A stretch of 64,000 nt of DNA. It comes from Croceibacterium_B sp963811255 (lineage in GTDB: Bacteria; Pseudomonadota; Alphaproteobacteria; Sphingomonadales; Sphingomonadaceae). The stretch is taken from NCBI GenBank assembly GCA_963811255.1, contig CAWEQI010000001.1, positions 620,001 to 684,000 of the forward strand, given 5' to 3'. This document shows, in pieces, positions 52,682-63,161 of the stretch. The notes under the pieces are model-generated. The model made no database searches. It was given only the letters and a program-made list of their open reading frames with translations, and was not told the origin of the DNA. Both the position numbers and the translations under genes were made by a program. Position 1 is the stretch's first letter; every line of letters begins with the position of its first letter.

Positions 52682-53250
52682 GACCCGTCTGGCGCAACCG
52701 CCTGCTCGGCTTCCTGATCGCAATGCTGATCTTCGGGCTCGACCAGACCGTCAAATGGCTTATCGCCGGGCCGCTGGCGATGCGCCGGGGCGACACGATC
52801 GAGCTGCTGCCGATCTTCGCCCTCACCCGCACGCACAACTTCGGCGTCTCGCTCGGCATGTTCACCGCCAAATCGCAGGAAATGCGCTGGGGGCTGGTGG
52901 TGGTAACGGCGCTGATCGCGCTGGCGGTGACGGTGTGGATGCTGCGCGAGAAGCGCCTTGGCGACATCGTCGCGCTCGGTCTGGTGCTGGGCGGCGCGAT
53001 CGGCAACATCCGCGACCGGGTCCGCTTCGGCTACGTGCTCGACTATGCCGACCTGCACTTCGGCAATTTCCGCCCGTTCCTGGTGTTCAACGTCGCCGAC
53101 GCCTGCATCACCATCGGCGTGCTGATAATCCTTGCCCGATCGCTGTTCATGCGCGAGAAACCCCTCGAAACGCAGACGCCAATCCAAAGCCCGGCCCACA
53201 GCGAGCCCCCCGAAACCCCTGAGGCGGAGCAACCCGCGGAGACCCCTTGA
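52678..53250 (+). CDS. lspA: Lipoprotein signal peptidase
   Basis: This 190-residue membrane protease (signal peptidase II) removes signal peptides from prolipoproteins. Four helices are visible, with the active-site region NFGVSLGMF and the two catalytic aspartates in GGAIGNIRDRVRFG and FNVADACITIG. The C-terminus is a Pro/Glu-rich tail. It is coupled to ileS on one side and to a lipoprotein gene on the other, both with ATGA overlaps. Confidence 0.95.
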   Translation: MRPVWRNRLLGFLIAMLIFGLDQTVKWLIAGPLAMRRGDTIELLPIFALTRTHNFGVSLGMFTAKSQEMRWGLVVVTALIALAVTVWMLREKRLGDIVALGLVLGGAIGNIRDRVRFGYVLDYADLHFGNFRPFLVFNVADACITIGVLIILARSLFMREKPLETQTPIQSPAHSEPPETPEAEQPAETP

Positions 53251-53663
53251 TGCGCACGATTTTCCGTTTGATCCTGGCTCTCGCCGGCATGGCCGGACTC
53301 TCGGCGTGCGCCCACGGCGGCCTCGGCAGCCGCAGCAGTCCGAACGAGTTCGCCGTCCAGCGCGAGGCGCCGCTGTCGGTTCCGCCCGACTTCGCTCTCG
53401 TGCCGCCCAAGCCCGGGGCGCCGCGCCCGGCGCAAGGCACTGCCGCTCAGCAGGCGCTCGACGCGCTGTTCGGCGGCCCCGCTCCGCGCAGCGCCACCGA
53501 GACCAGCCTGCTGCAACACGCCGGCGCCGCCGACGAAGGCATCCGCTCGACCGTCGGCGACCCGGCCACGCACACCGTCGACAAGGGCGACGCCACCCAG
53601 GCGATCCTCAAGGCGCCGGACAATACCAGCAGCCAGGTGGCGAGCGCGGCCATTCCGGGGTGA
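53250..53663 (+). CDS. DUF3035 lipoprotein
   Basis: This 137-residue protein has a lipoprotein signal peptide (lipobox LSAC, Cys about 21) and a DUF3035 body (EFAVQREAPLSVPPDFALVP, with KPGAPRPAQGT). It follows lspA, whose product would process it. Function is not known, though it is widely conserved beside lspA in sphingomonads. Confidence 0.85.
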   Translation: MRTIFRLILALAGMAGLSACAHGGLGSRSSPNEFAVQREAPLSVPPDFALVPPKPGAPRPAQGTAAQQALDALFGGPAPRSATETSLLQHAGAADEGIRSTVGDPATHTVDKGDATQAILKAPDNTSSQVASAAIPG

Positions 53664-53676
53664 TCTTTTGTTCTTC

Positions 53677-53914
53677 GCACGCCCATCCGGGCGTGCGATC
53701 CTCGCTGCTATTCCCTCCGCTACGCTACGGGGCAGCTGCGGGCGGCCATTCGGCCTTGCGGTCCGCTGGTCGCGGACCGTCTCAGCGCTAGACTTGTTGG
53801 CCTGGAATGGTTCGGGCTGTGACTAGCAGCCCGCAAGCGCGAACGCGCGCCCGCAGGCGCCCCGTAGCGTAGCGCAGGGAACAGCGCCGAGGACGAGCGC
53901 CCGGATGGGCGCTC
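53677..53914. repeat. Long imperfect inverted repeat (REP/MITE-like)
   Basis: Two arms of about 67 bases face each other: 53677-53744 and 53848-53914. Each has an outer hairpin (CGCCCATCCGGGCG) and an inner block ending CGCTACGCTACGGGG. The arms differ at about ten positions and the centre is unique. The element fills the gap between two convergent transcripts (DUF3035 and CNNM genes), a typical site for repetitive extragenic elements, and may also act as a bidirectional terminator. Confidence 0.75.
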
Positions 53915-53926
53915 GAAAAGCAAAAG

Positions 53927-55220
53927 CTATTCCTCGCTCACCAGCAATTTATCGATCTTCCTCCCGTCCATATCGATCACCTCGAAGCGCCAGCCCTGGT
54001 CGGTGAAGTGCTCGCCTTCGAGCGGCAGGCGCTTGAGCATGAACAGCACGTAGCCGGCGGCGGTGGCGAATTCGCGGTCCTCCGGCAGATCGAGCGCCAG
54101 ACGCTCGGCCATCGCGTCGGCGCCCATCGCCCCGGAGATCAGCAGGCTGCCGTCCTCGCGCTCGACCAGCTCGGGCTCCTCGCCTTCGTCCTGCAGGCTG
54201 GCGAAAGCGCCGACCATCGCGGTGAGCAGGTCGGCGGGGGTGACGATCCCGTCGAGGTGGCCGTATTCGTCGTGCACCATCGCCATCCCCAGCCCCGAGC
54301 TCTGCAGGATGCGCAGCGCGTCCATCGCGTCGAGCTGGTCGGGGACGACCGGCGCCTTCTTCATCAGCCGCTGGAGGCGCACCGCGCGGCCGGACAGCAA
54401 CTGGGCCAGCACTTCGCGCACTTTGACCACCCCGAGCACTTTGTCGACCGACCCGTCGGCCACCGGCAGCAGCGAATGCGGCGAGCGGGCGATGGCCTCG
54501 CGGATGTCCGCTTCGTCCGCCCCGAGCTCGACCCAGTCGATTTCGGTGCGCGGCGTCATCAGCTCGCGCACCGGGCGCTCGCCGAGGCGCATGACGCCCG
54601 AGAGGATCGCCCGCTCCTCTTCCTCGATCACCCCGCTGCGGGTCGCCTCGGCGAAGATCATCTGCAGCTCCTCGGCGGTCAGCCGGTGGTCGCCGCGGTG
54701 GTGAACCCCGATGAGGCTGAGGAGCAGCGCCGAGGAGGTGTCGAGTAGCCATACGATCGGCGCGGCGATGCGGGCGAACAGCGCCATCGGCCGCGCCATC
54801 ACCAGCGCGATCGGCACCGCGGCGCGCAGCGCGAGCTGCTTGGGCACCAGCTCGCCAATGACCAGGCTGAAGAAGGTCGTCAGCCCGATGACCAGAACAT
54901 AGCCGAGACGTCTCGGCCGACTGCGCGGCGACCCCGAGCGCCTGCAGCCGCTCGGCCACCGGCCCGCCCATCGTCGCGCCGGAGAAAGCGCCGGAGATGA
55001 TGGCAACCAGGGTTATGCCGATCTGGACCGTGGCGAGGAACTTGCCCGGTTCGGCGGCCAGGGTCAGCGCCGTCCTAGCTGCGCCGCTGCCCTTCTCCGC
55101 CGCCATCTTCAGGCGCGAGGTGCGGGCCGAGACGATCGCCAGCTCGGACATCGAAAACACCCCGTTGACGAGGATCAGCCCGGCGAGGATGGCAAGGTCG
55201 AACCAGGGGAACGGAGACAT
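53927..55220 (-). CDS. CNNM/CorC-type transporter (hemolysin family), one frameshift
   Basis: The N-terminal CNNM domain (PWFDLAILAGLILVNGVFSM, SELAIVSARTSRL, then GYVLVIGLTTFFSLVIGELV) is followed by a CBS pair (ELMTPRTEIDWVELG, then GVVKVREVLAQLL) and a CorC_HlyC domain (GRKIDKLLVSEE at the end). Such proteins are inner-membrane Mg/Co exporters or modulators. Near 54911 the frame shifts by one extra C, which the total length of 1294 bases (3n+1) confirms. Removing it gives about 430 residues. ATG at 55220. Confidence 0.87.
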
Positions 55221-55376
55221 CGGTGCCGCTCCGGCTAGCAGAATTGTGAGGCCGCGCGAAGCGCCGGATGCGGAACGGCGATGCCGAAAATACGTTGAAC
55301 CCGTGGTACGGTGGCGCGAGGCCGACGAGGCTTTGCTCTGCCGTTTTTCGTTTGAACAGCAAAGGTGATTGAAAGC

Positions 55377-56066
55377 ATGCCAAAATCTCGGATGATCCTC
55401 GCCACTCTCGCCTCCGTCTCCCTGCTCGGCGTGTCCGCCTGCGTGACCAATCCCAACACCGGCCACAAGGTCGCTTCGCGCACCGCGATCGGCGCGGCGG
55501 GCGGTGCCGCGGCCGGCTATCTGCTGGGCGGTCTGATCGGCGGCAAGACCGCGCGGATCATCGGCGCCGGGATCGGCGGAGTCGCCGGCGGGGCGGTCGG
55601 CTACAAGATGGACCAGCAGATCAAGCAGTTGAAGGAGCAGACCGCCGGCGCCGGGGTGGACATCACCCCGACCGACAACGGCAACGCGTTCCTGGTCAAC
55701 CTGCCCGACGTGACCTTCGCCACCGGCAGCGCGACGATCAGCCCATCGTTCCAGGCCACGCTCGACGAGGTCGCCCAGAGCCTAGTGCAATATCCCAACA
55801 GCCTGGTCGACGTGTACGGCTACACCGACACCGTCGGCTCGACCGCCAGCAACCAGCGCCTGTCCGAAGAACGCGCCCGGGCGGTGGCCAATTACCTGAT
55901 CAGCCGCGGCGTCGCCTCGACCCGCATGCGCTGGCAGGGGTTCGGCGAGACGGTGCTCAAGGTCCCAACCGGCGACAACGTGCCCGAGCCGCTCAACCGC
56001 CGGGTCGAGATCAAGGTGGTGCCGGTCTCGCAAGCCGACGTCGAGGCCGCCCGCCGCGGCCAGTAA
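55377..56066 (+). CDS. OmpA-family lipoprotein with glycine-zipper segment
   Basis: This 229-residue protein has a lipoprotein signal (lipobox VSAC, Cys21) and a glycine-zipper region (GGAAAGYLLGGLIGG, then GAGIGGVAGGAVG). The OmpA_C domain follows (about 105-220: FATGSATISPSF, GYTDTVGSTASNQRLSEERA and NRRVEIKV), which binds peptidoglycan. It should tether the outer membrane to the cell wall. The ATG at 55377 is preferred; a GTG at 55365 is possible. Confidence 0.92.
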   Translation: MPKSRMILATLASVSLLGVSACVTNPNTGHKVASRTAIGAAGGAAAGYLLGGLIGGKTARIIGAGIGGVAGGAVGYKMDQQIKQLKEQTAGAGVDITPTDNGNAFLVNLPDVTFATGSATISPSFQATLDEVAQSLVQYPNSLVDVYGYTDTVGSTASNQRLSEERARAVANYLISRGVASTRMRWQGFGETVLKVPTGDNVPEPLNRRVEIKVVPVSQADVEAARRGQ

Positions 56067-56094
56067 GCGCACCCGTTCCGCACAGCGAGCGGAG

Positions 56095-56127
56095 AGGGGC
56101 CGGTCCGCCAGGGCCGGCCCCTTATTA
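56095..56127. terminator. Bidirectional terminator between the OmpA-type and cysQ-type genes
   Basis: GGGGCCGG / CCGGCCCC forms an 8-bp GC stem at 56096-56121, followed by TTATTA on the plus strand. It lies between two convergent genes and can end both. Confidence 0.65.
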
Positions 56128-56913
56128 CTTCCCGCGCTTGACGTACTCGCTTGCCCGCGCCGCCAGCCGCTCGACCGCTGCGCGATGGATGGCCGGCGCG
56201 CTGACCAGCAGGCCGAAGGCGCGCGGGTCGCGCTTGTTGTAGGCGAGCGGCTGGCCGAAGGCGTCGGTCACCGCGGCGCCGGCTTCGCGGGCGATCAGGG
56301 CGGCGGCGGCGACATCCCATTCGAAGCCCCAGCGCAAGGTGGCGACGAGGTCCGCCTCGTCGGCGGCGACCATGGCGATCCTGAGCGCGATCGAATTGGG
56401 CTTGGCGACCGTCGTCAGGTCCCGGTCTTCTTTCGGCAGCGAATCCGCCGGGACGCGCGCGCCGGGTAGCCTCGCGCGGGTGCTCGCCTGGAGCCGTTCG
56501 TCGTTGCGCCAGGCGCCTTGTCCGGCGATCGCGCACCACGTCTCATCGCGCGCCGGGGCGACGAGGGTGCCGATCAGCGGCCTGCCTTCGCTGATCAGCG
56601 CCACCGAAACCGCCCAGCCGGCGCGCCCGCGGATGAAATCGCGCGTGCCGTCGATCGGATCGACCAGCCAGCACAGGCCTTTGTCGAGCCGTTCGGGATC
56701 GTCGACCGTCTCCTCCGAAAGCCAGCCGGCGGCCGGCAGCAGCGCCGCGAGTTCGCGCTTGAGGAAGGCATCGACCGCGAGGTCGGCCGTGCATACCGGG
56801 CTGCCCGGCGTCTTTTCCCAGCTTTCCAGCGCATGCCCGTGGCCGGGCCACTGGCGCAGGGCGATCTGCCCGGCCTCGCGGCAGATCGTTTCGAGGCGCT
56901 CGCGGTCGATCAT
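56125..56913 (-). CDS. cysQ: 3'(2'),5'-bisphosphate nucleotidase / inositol monophosphatase family
   Basis: This 262-residue phosphatase has the lithium-sensitive family motifs GWLSEETVDDPERL and WLVDPIDGTRDFIRG (metal Asp and Glu), with a C-terminal GFEWDVAAAALIAREAGA. The order fits CysQ-type PAP phosphatases; inositol monophosphatase activity cannot be excluded. I use the ATG at 56913 because upstream residues are not family-like. It diverges from sucC. Confidence 0.85.
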   Translation of the reverse strand: MIDRERLETICREAGQIALRQWPGHGHALESWEKTPGSPVCTADLAVDAFLKRELAALLPAAGWLSEETVDDPERLDKGLCWLVDPIDGTRDFIRGRAGWAVSVALISEGRPLIGTLVAPARDETWCAIAGQGAWRNDERLQASTRARLPGARVPADSLPKEDRDLTTVAKPNSIALRIAMVAADEADLVATLRWGFEWDVAAAALIAREAGAAVTDAFGQPLAYNKRDPRAFGLLVSAPAIHRAAVERLAARASEYVKRGK

Positions 56914-57007
56914 CGGGGGTGGCAGGTGGACGCGAGCCGAACGCATTGCAAGGGCGGCGCGAGGTGCTATGCGGCCGGCAACCCTTTCCGCCAGAGCGAA
57001 GGCAGCG

Positions 57008-58207
<1,200 letters not shown>

Positions 58208-58446
58208 CGCCCAGCGGCAAGTTGCTCACGGTTTGCTCCGCCTATGCCGGACGGACCGCCTTCGGCCATGCCTGCCTATGGGCGACGCTCGACGCCCCGA
58301 CCAACGACAAGATCTGCAAGAGCCTGATGGCCAACGCCAAGTTCACGCCCGCGAAGGACGCCGACGGTCAGCCGATGGCGGGCTATTGGGTCGGGAGCCC
58401 GATGATGCTCGGTCCGCCGATGAAGGGGGGCTTCGGCAAACGCTAA
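58208..58446 (+). pseudogene. TonB-like C-terminal fragment
   Basis: Directly after sucC the frame reads KLLTVCSAYAGRTAFGHACL, then DKICKSLMANAKFTPAKDAD and GQPMAGYWVGSP. The second part matches the end of sphingomonad TonB-type energy transducers (AxCxxLxxxAxFTPAKDxxGxPxAG). The domain start is missing and there is no ribosome binding site (only a TTG at 58222), so it is probably the leftover of a deleted gene. Confidence 0.5.
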
Positions 58447-58464
58447 GGCGTCACCCGTCCGCGG

Positions 58465-59739
58465 TCACAACAGCAGGTTGAGCCCGTGGATCAGCACGCC
58501 GACGAGGCCGCCGACGAGCGTCCCGTTGACGCGGATGAACTGCAGGTCGCGGCCCACCGCGCGCTCGATCCGGTCGGTCACCGTGCGAGCGTCCCAGCGG
58601 CGCACCGTCTCCGACACCAGCTGAACGATCTGCCCGCCGTAACGCGTCGCCACGCCGACGGCCGTGCGCCGGGCGAAGCGGTTGACCTGGTGCTGCAGCG
58701 CCGCGTCCTCCCGCAACGCCTCTCCCAGCTCGGCGAGCATGCCGGCGACGGGGCCGCCGAGGCTGCCCGAGGGTTCGCGCGCGGCAGCGATCAGCCCCTG
58801 CCGCAGCCGCTCCCACACGCCCATCCACCATTGGCCGAGCGCCGGGTTGGCCAGCAGGTCGCGCTTCATCGCCTCGACCTTCGCGCGCATGGCCTCGTCG
58901 TGCTGCAGGTCGTCGGCGAGCTGTTCTAGCCCCTGTTCGATCTTGTGCCGCAACGGATGCTCGGGATCGACCAGCACTTCGGCGAGCAGGCGGTAGAGCC
59001 CGTCGAGCACGGAGCTGGCCACCCGCTCGTCGAGCCCGGTCCAACGCAGCACCGCGTTGGCCCGCTCGTGGATGATCTGCCGGACCATCTCCTCGTTGTC
59101 CTCGAGCGTGAGCCCGGCCCAGCGGATCAGCGCATCGAGCAGCGGCAGATGGCGCTTATCGGCAATCGCCGCGGCCAGCATCTGGCCCAGCAACGGGGAG
59201 ACGTCGAGCCGCTGGAGCTGATGCAGCAGGCCCGCCCTGACCTGGCCGCCGAGCCGCTCGGGATCGAGCAATTCGAGCACGTCGGCCGCCAGTTCTCCCG
59301 CCCCGCTGCCGATGCGCGACAGCTCGCCGCCGTCCGGCCGAGCGAGAAAGTCGCCGAGCGCGCGGGCCAGGTTCATCGCCCGCATGCGCCGCGCCACCAC
59401 CGCGGGCGTGAGGAAGTTCGCCTGCAGGAACCGCGCCATCGAATCGGCGATGCGGTCCTTGTTCTCGGGAATGATCGCGGTGTGCGGGATCGGCACGCCG
59501 AGCGGATGGCGGAACAGCGCGGTCACCGCGAACCAGTCGGCCAGGCCGCCAACCAGCGCCGCTTCCGAAAAGGCCAGGACCCAGTCCCACGCCGGGCTCG
59601 TTCCCGCCATCACGCGGGCGAGCGCGAACAGCGCGGCCATCGCGACCAGCAGGCCGGTCGCCGCGCGCCGCATCCGCCGCGCGCGGTCGGGCGGGAGCGG
59701 GGCTCTGATCGACACCGGAAGAGCGCTCCGGCGAGTCAT
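58465..59739 (-). CDS. DUF445 family membrane protein
   Basis: This 424-residue protein has the DUF445 pattern: an N-terminal membrane segment (GLLVAMAALFALARVMA), the conserved ALVGGLADWFAVTALFRHPL and IIPENKDRIADSMARFLQ, a long helical middle, and a C-terminal membrane helix (NGTLVGGLVGVLIHGLNLLL). The role is unknown. It converges with sucC and follows the RND permease on the minus strand. Confidence 0.9.
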   Translation of the reverse strand: MTRRSALPVSIRAPLPPDRARRMRRAATGLLVAMAALFALARVMAGTSPAWDWVLAFSEAALVGGLADWFAVTALFRHPLGVPIPHTAIIPENKDRIADSMARFLQANFLTPAVVARRMRAMNLARALGDFLARPDGGELSRIGSGAGELAADVLELLDPERLGGQVRAGLLHQLQRLDVSPLLGQMLAAAIADKRHLPLLDALIRWAGLTLEDNEEMVRQIIHERANAVLRWTGLDERVASSVLDGLYRLLAEVLVDPEHPLRHKIEQGLEQLADDLQHDEAMRAKVEAMKRDLLANPALGQWWMGVWERLRQGLIAAAREPSGSLGGPVAGMLAELGEALREDAALQHQVNRFARRTAVGVATRYGGQIVQLVSETVRRWDARTVTDRIERAVGRDLQFIRVNGTLVGGLVGVLIHGLNLLL

Positions 59740-59752
59740 GCGAGGCCCCGGC

Positions 59753-62700
59753 TCACTCGGCCGGATAACCCTCCGTGGAGGGCCCGTGGCGATGCTCCGG
59801 GCGATAGGTCAGGACCTTGTGGCGCAGCCACGGGCCGAGGCGCTTCTCGAGCCCGTCGGCGAGGCTGAAGCCGGCCGGGACGATCAGCAGCGTGAGCATG
59901 GTCGAGAGCAACAGGCCACCGATCACCGTTGTGCCCATCGACGAGCGCCAAGCGGCATCGCCCGACAGCGAAATCGCGGTCGGCACCATGCCGGCGGTCA
60001 TCGCCACGGTGGTCATCAGGATCGGCTGGGCCCGCTTGTGCCCGGCATCGATGATCGCCTGCCGCTTGGGCACGCCGGAGGACATCTCCTCGATCGCGAA
60101 GTCGATCAGCAGGATCGAGTTCTTGGCGACGATGCCGAGCAGCATCAGCAAGCCGATGTAGACCGCGATCGAGATCGGTTGCGGGTGATGCTGCGCGCCG
60201 ATGTAGCCGGTGATCGCCAGCGCCAGCAGGCCGCCGAGCGGCGCCAGCAGCAGCGAGGTCATGTTGACCAGCGGAGAGACGAAGCGGCGATAGAGCAGCA
60301 CCAGCACCGCGAACACCATCAGAATGCCGCTGATCACCGCGATGATGAAGTTCTGCACCAGTTCGCCCTGCCACTTCGCGTCGCCGACCGGCTTGTTGGA
60401 GACGCCCGGCGGCAGGTGCTTCATGATCGGCAGCGCCTTGATGGCGTCCATCACCGGTCCGCTGACGGCGCCCGGCGCGAGATCGGCGCCGACAATCACG
60501 CGCCGCGCCTGGTTGAAGCGTTGAATCTGCGTCGGCCCCTCGCCGAAGCGGATCTCGGCCACCCGCTGCAACGGCACCGAACCGCCCGTGGCCGTGGGCA
60601 CCGGCAGGTTCTGGATGGTGGCGATGTTCTCGCGCGATGTCTTGCCCAGCACGACCCGGATCGGAATTTGCCGGTCCGAGAGCGAGAATTTGGCCGCGTT
60701 CTGGTCGATTTCGCCCAATGTGGCGATGCGGATCGCCTGGCTTAGCGCGCTGGTCGTCACGCCGAGCTGCGCCGCCAGATCGAGACGGGGCACGATCACC
60801 AGTTCGGGACGCTGCAGGTCCGCCTCGATGCGCGGCGCCACGGCGCCATGAACGCTGGCCATCTGATGGACGAGCGTCTGGGCCGTGCGATTGAGCACGG
60901 CCGGATCCGAGCCCGTCAGCATGATCGAAATGTCGCGGTTGCTCCCGCCGCCGCCGTTGCGCGACTGGAAAGTGACCCGCGCGTCGGGGACCTTGTCCAG
61001 GACCGGAGTCATCCGCCGTTCCCATTTGAAGCTCTTCAGCGGGCGGTCGTCCTTGAGCACCGTGAACAGCGTCGCCTGCCCCTCCTTGATGCTTTCAAGC
61101 ACCCGCTGGACCTCGGCATGCTGGGCCTCGAGGATCGCGGTGACCCGGTCGGCCACGGCTTCGGTCTGCTCGATGGTGGTCCCCGGCACCATCTGGATAT
61201 TCACCCGGCTGGTGTCCTCGTCGGTGGTCGGCTGGAACTGCTTGGGCATGCCGTAGAGCAGCCCTGCGGTCAGCATCAGCGCCGCCACGCCGACGCCGAA
61301 CATCCATGCGCGATGGTCGCGATAACGCGAGCGGACGAGGTGCCGGTAGTAAAGGTGCCACTCGGCGAAGCGCGGGCCGATGAGACCGGCGATCGGGCCC
61401 GTCAGCAGGCGCACGACCACCAGACCGAGCGCGAACAGTCCGATCTTCGGCAAGGCGCCGTGCAGCCCGAGCACCTGGCCGCCGTACGCGCGCAAACAGA
61501 TATCCGATGACGATGTAGAGCAGCGCGAAACCGGCTTCGACCACCCCGTACCAGCTCTGCGACGGCACCGGCTCGCGCCGCGCCTGGTAGGCTTCGACCT
61601 TGTCGGTGTTGAGCGTCCACTTGAGGATCGCCATGTAACGATCCATCAGCCGCCCCTCGCCGTGCGCCTGGTGGCCCTTGGCCTGAAGGAAATAGGCCGC
61701 GACCATCGGGGTGATCATCCGCGCAACGGCCAGGCTCATCAGCACCGCGGCGACGACGGTAAGGCCGAAATTCTTGAAATACTGGCCGGTAATCCCCGGC
61801 ATCAGCCCTACGGGCAGGAATACGGCGACGATCGACAGGCTGGTGGCGACCACCGCCAGGCCGATCTCGTCGGCGGCGTCGATCGCCGCCTGGTACGCGC
61901 TCTTGCCCATGCGCATGTGTCTGACGATGTTCTCGATCTCGACGATCGCATCGTCGACCAGAACACCGGCGACGAGGCTCAGCGCCAGCAGCGACAGCTC
62001 GTTGAGGGTGAACCCCATCAGTTCCATGAACCAGAAGGTCGGAATGGCCGACAGCGGGATGGCCAGCGCGGCGATGATCGTCGCCCGCCAGTCGCGCAGG
62101 AACAGGAACACCACCACCACGGCGAGGATCGCACCCTCGATCATCGCCTCCATCGAGGTTTCGTATTGCTGTTTGGTGTAATCGACGCTGGTGTAGAGCT
62201 GGTTGATGTGGATTCCGGGGTTCTCGGCCTGGATCGCCTTCAGCTCCTTGATCGCCGCGTCGTAAACCGTGACGTCGGACGCATCCTTCGCCCGCCGAAT
62301 GAAGAAGGTGACGACCTGCCGCCCCTTCATCTTGGCGATCGAGGTCTGCTCGGAATAGCCGTCGTAAACCGTTCCGACCTGGCTGAGCTGAATGGTGCGG
62401 CCGCCACCGAGATTGATCTGGGTTTTCGACAGGTCGAGCGCGTTGGCGGCGTTGCCGAGCACGCGCACCGACTGGCGCGATCCGGCGATCTGGGCGCTCC
62501 CGCCCGCCGCGTTGGTATTCACCGCCCGCAGGGCCGAGTTCACCTCGTCGGCGGTGACGCCGAGCGCCTGCATCTTGGCCGGGTCCAGCACCACGCGGAT
62601 TTCACGGTCGACGCCGCCCGAACGGCTGACTTGCGCCATGCCCTCTATGCCCAGCAGCCGGCGCGAGATGGTGTCGTCGATGAACCAGCTGAGCTGCTCC

Positions 62701-63161
62701 ATCGTCATGTCGTCGGCGGAGACCGCGAAATAGCCGATCGGACCACCGCCGCCGACGTTGATCTTCGTCACCCGCGGCTCGAGGATGCCGTTGGGCAAGT
62801 CGCCGCGAATCTGGTCGATCGCGTTCTTGACCTCGTTGACAGCGTTGTCGGCGTCGGTGCCGATGACGAACTGGACCGTCGTCTGATTGCTGCCCTCGCT
62901 GGCGGTCGACTGAATTTCGTCCACGCCGTTGACCGAACGAATCGCCGCCTCGACCTTCTGAGTGATCTGAGTCTCGATTTCGGTCGGCGCGGCGCCGGGC
63001 TCGCTGATGAACACGCTCACGGCCGGAAAGTCGATATCCGGCTCGTTGTTGACGTCCATCCGGTTGAACGCCACCAGTCCGGCCAGCGTCAGGCCGATGA
63101 AAAAGACGATCGGGACGATCGGGTTGCGGATCGACCACGCGGACAGATTGCGGAAATTCAT
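59753..63161 (-). CDS. RND multidrug efflux permease, one frameshift
   Basis: This is an AcrB/MexB-type inner-membrane pump of about 1135 residues. The first part (frame A, to about 61495) has NFRNLSAWSIRNPIVPIVFF, the proton-relay helix region (LSLVAGVLVDDAIVEIENI) and the periplasmic porter domain. The second part (frame B) has the second repeat (LMLLGIVAKNSILLIDFAIE). The total length is 3n+1 because of one extra base in a GCGCGCG run near 61485, probably a sequence error. It is coupled to the adaptor gene (ATGA overlap). Confidence 0.9.
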
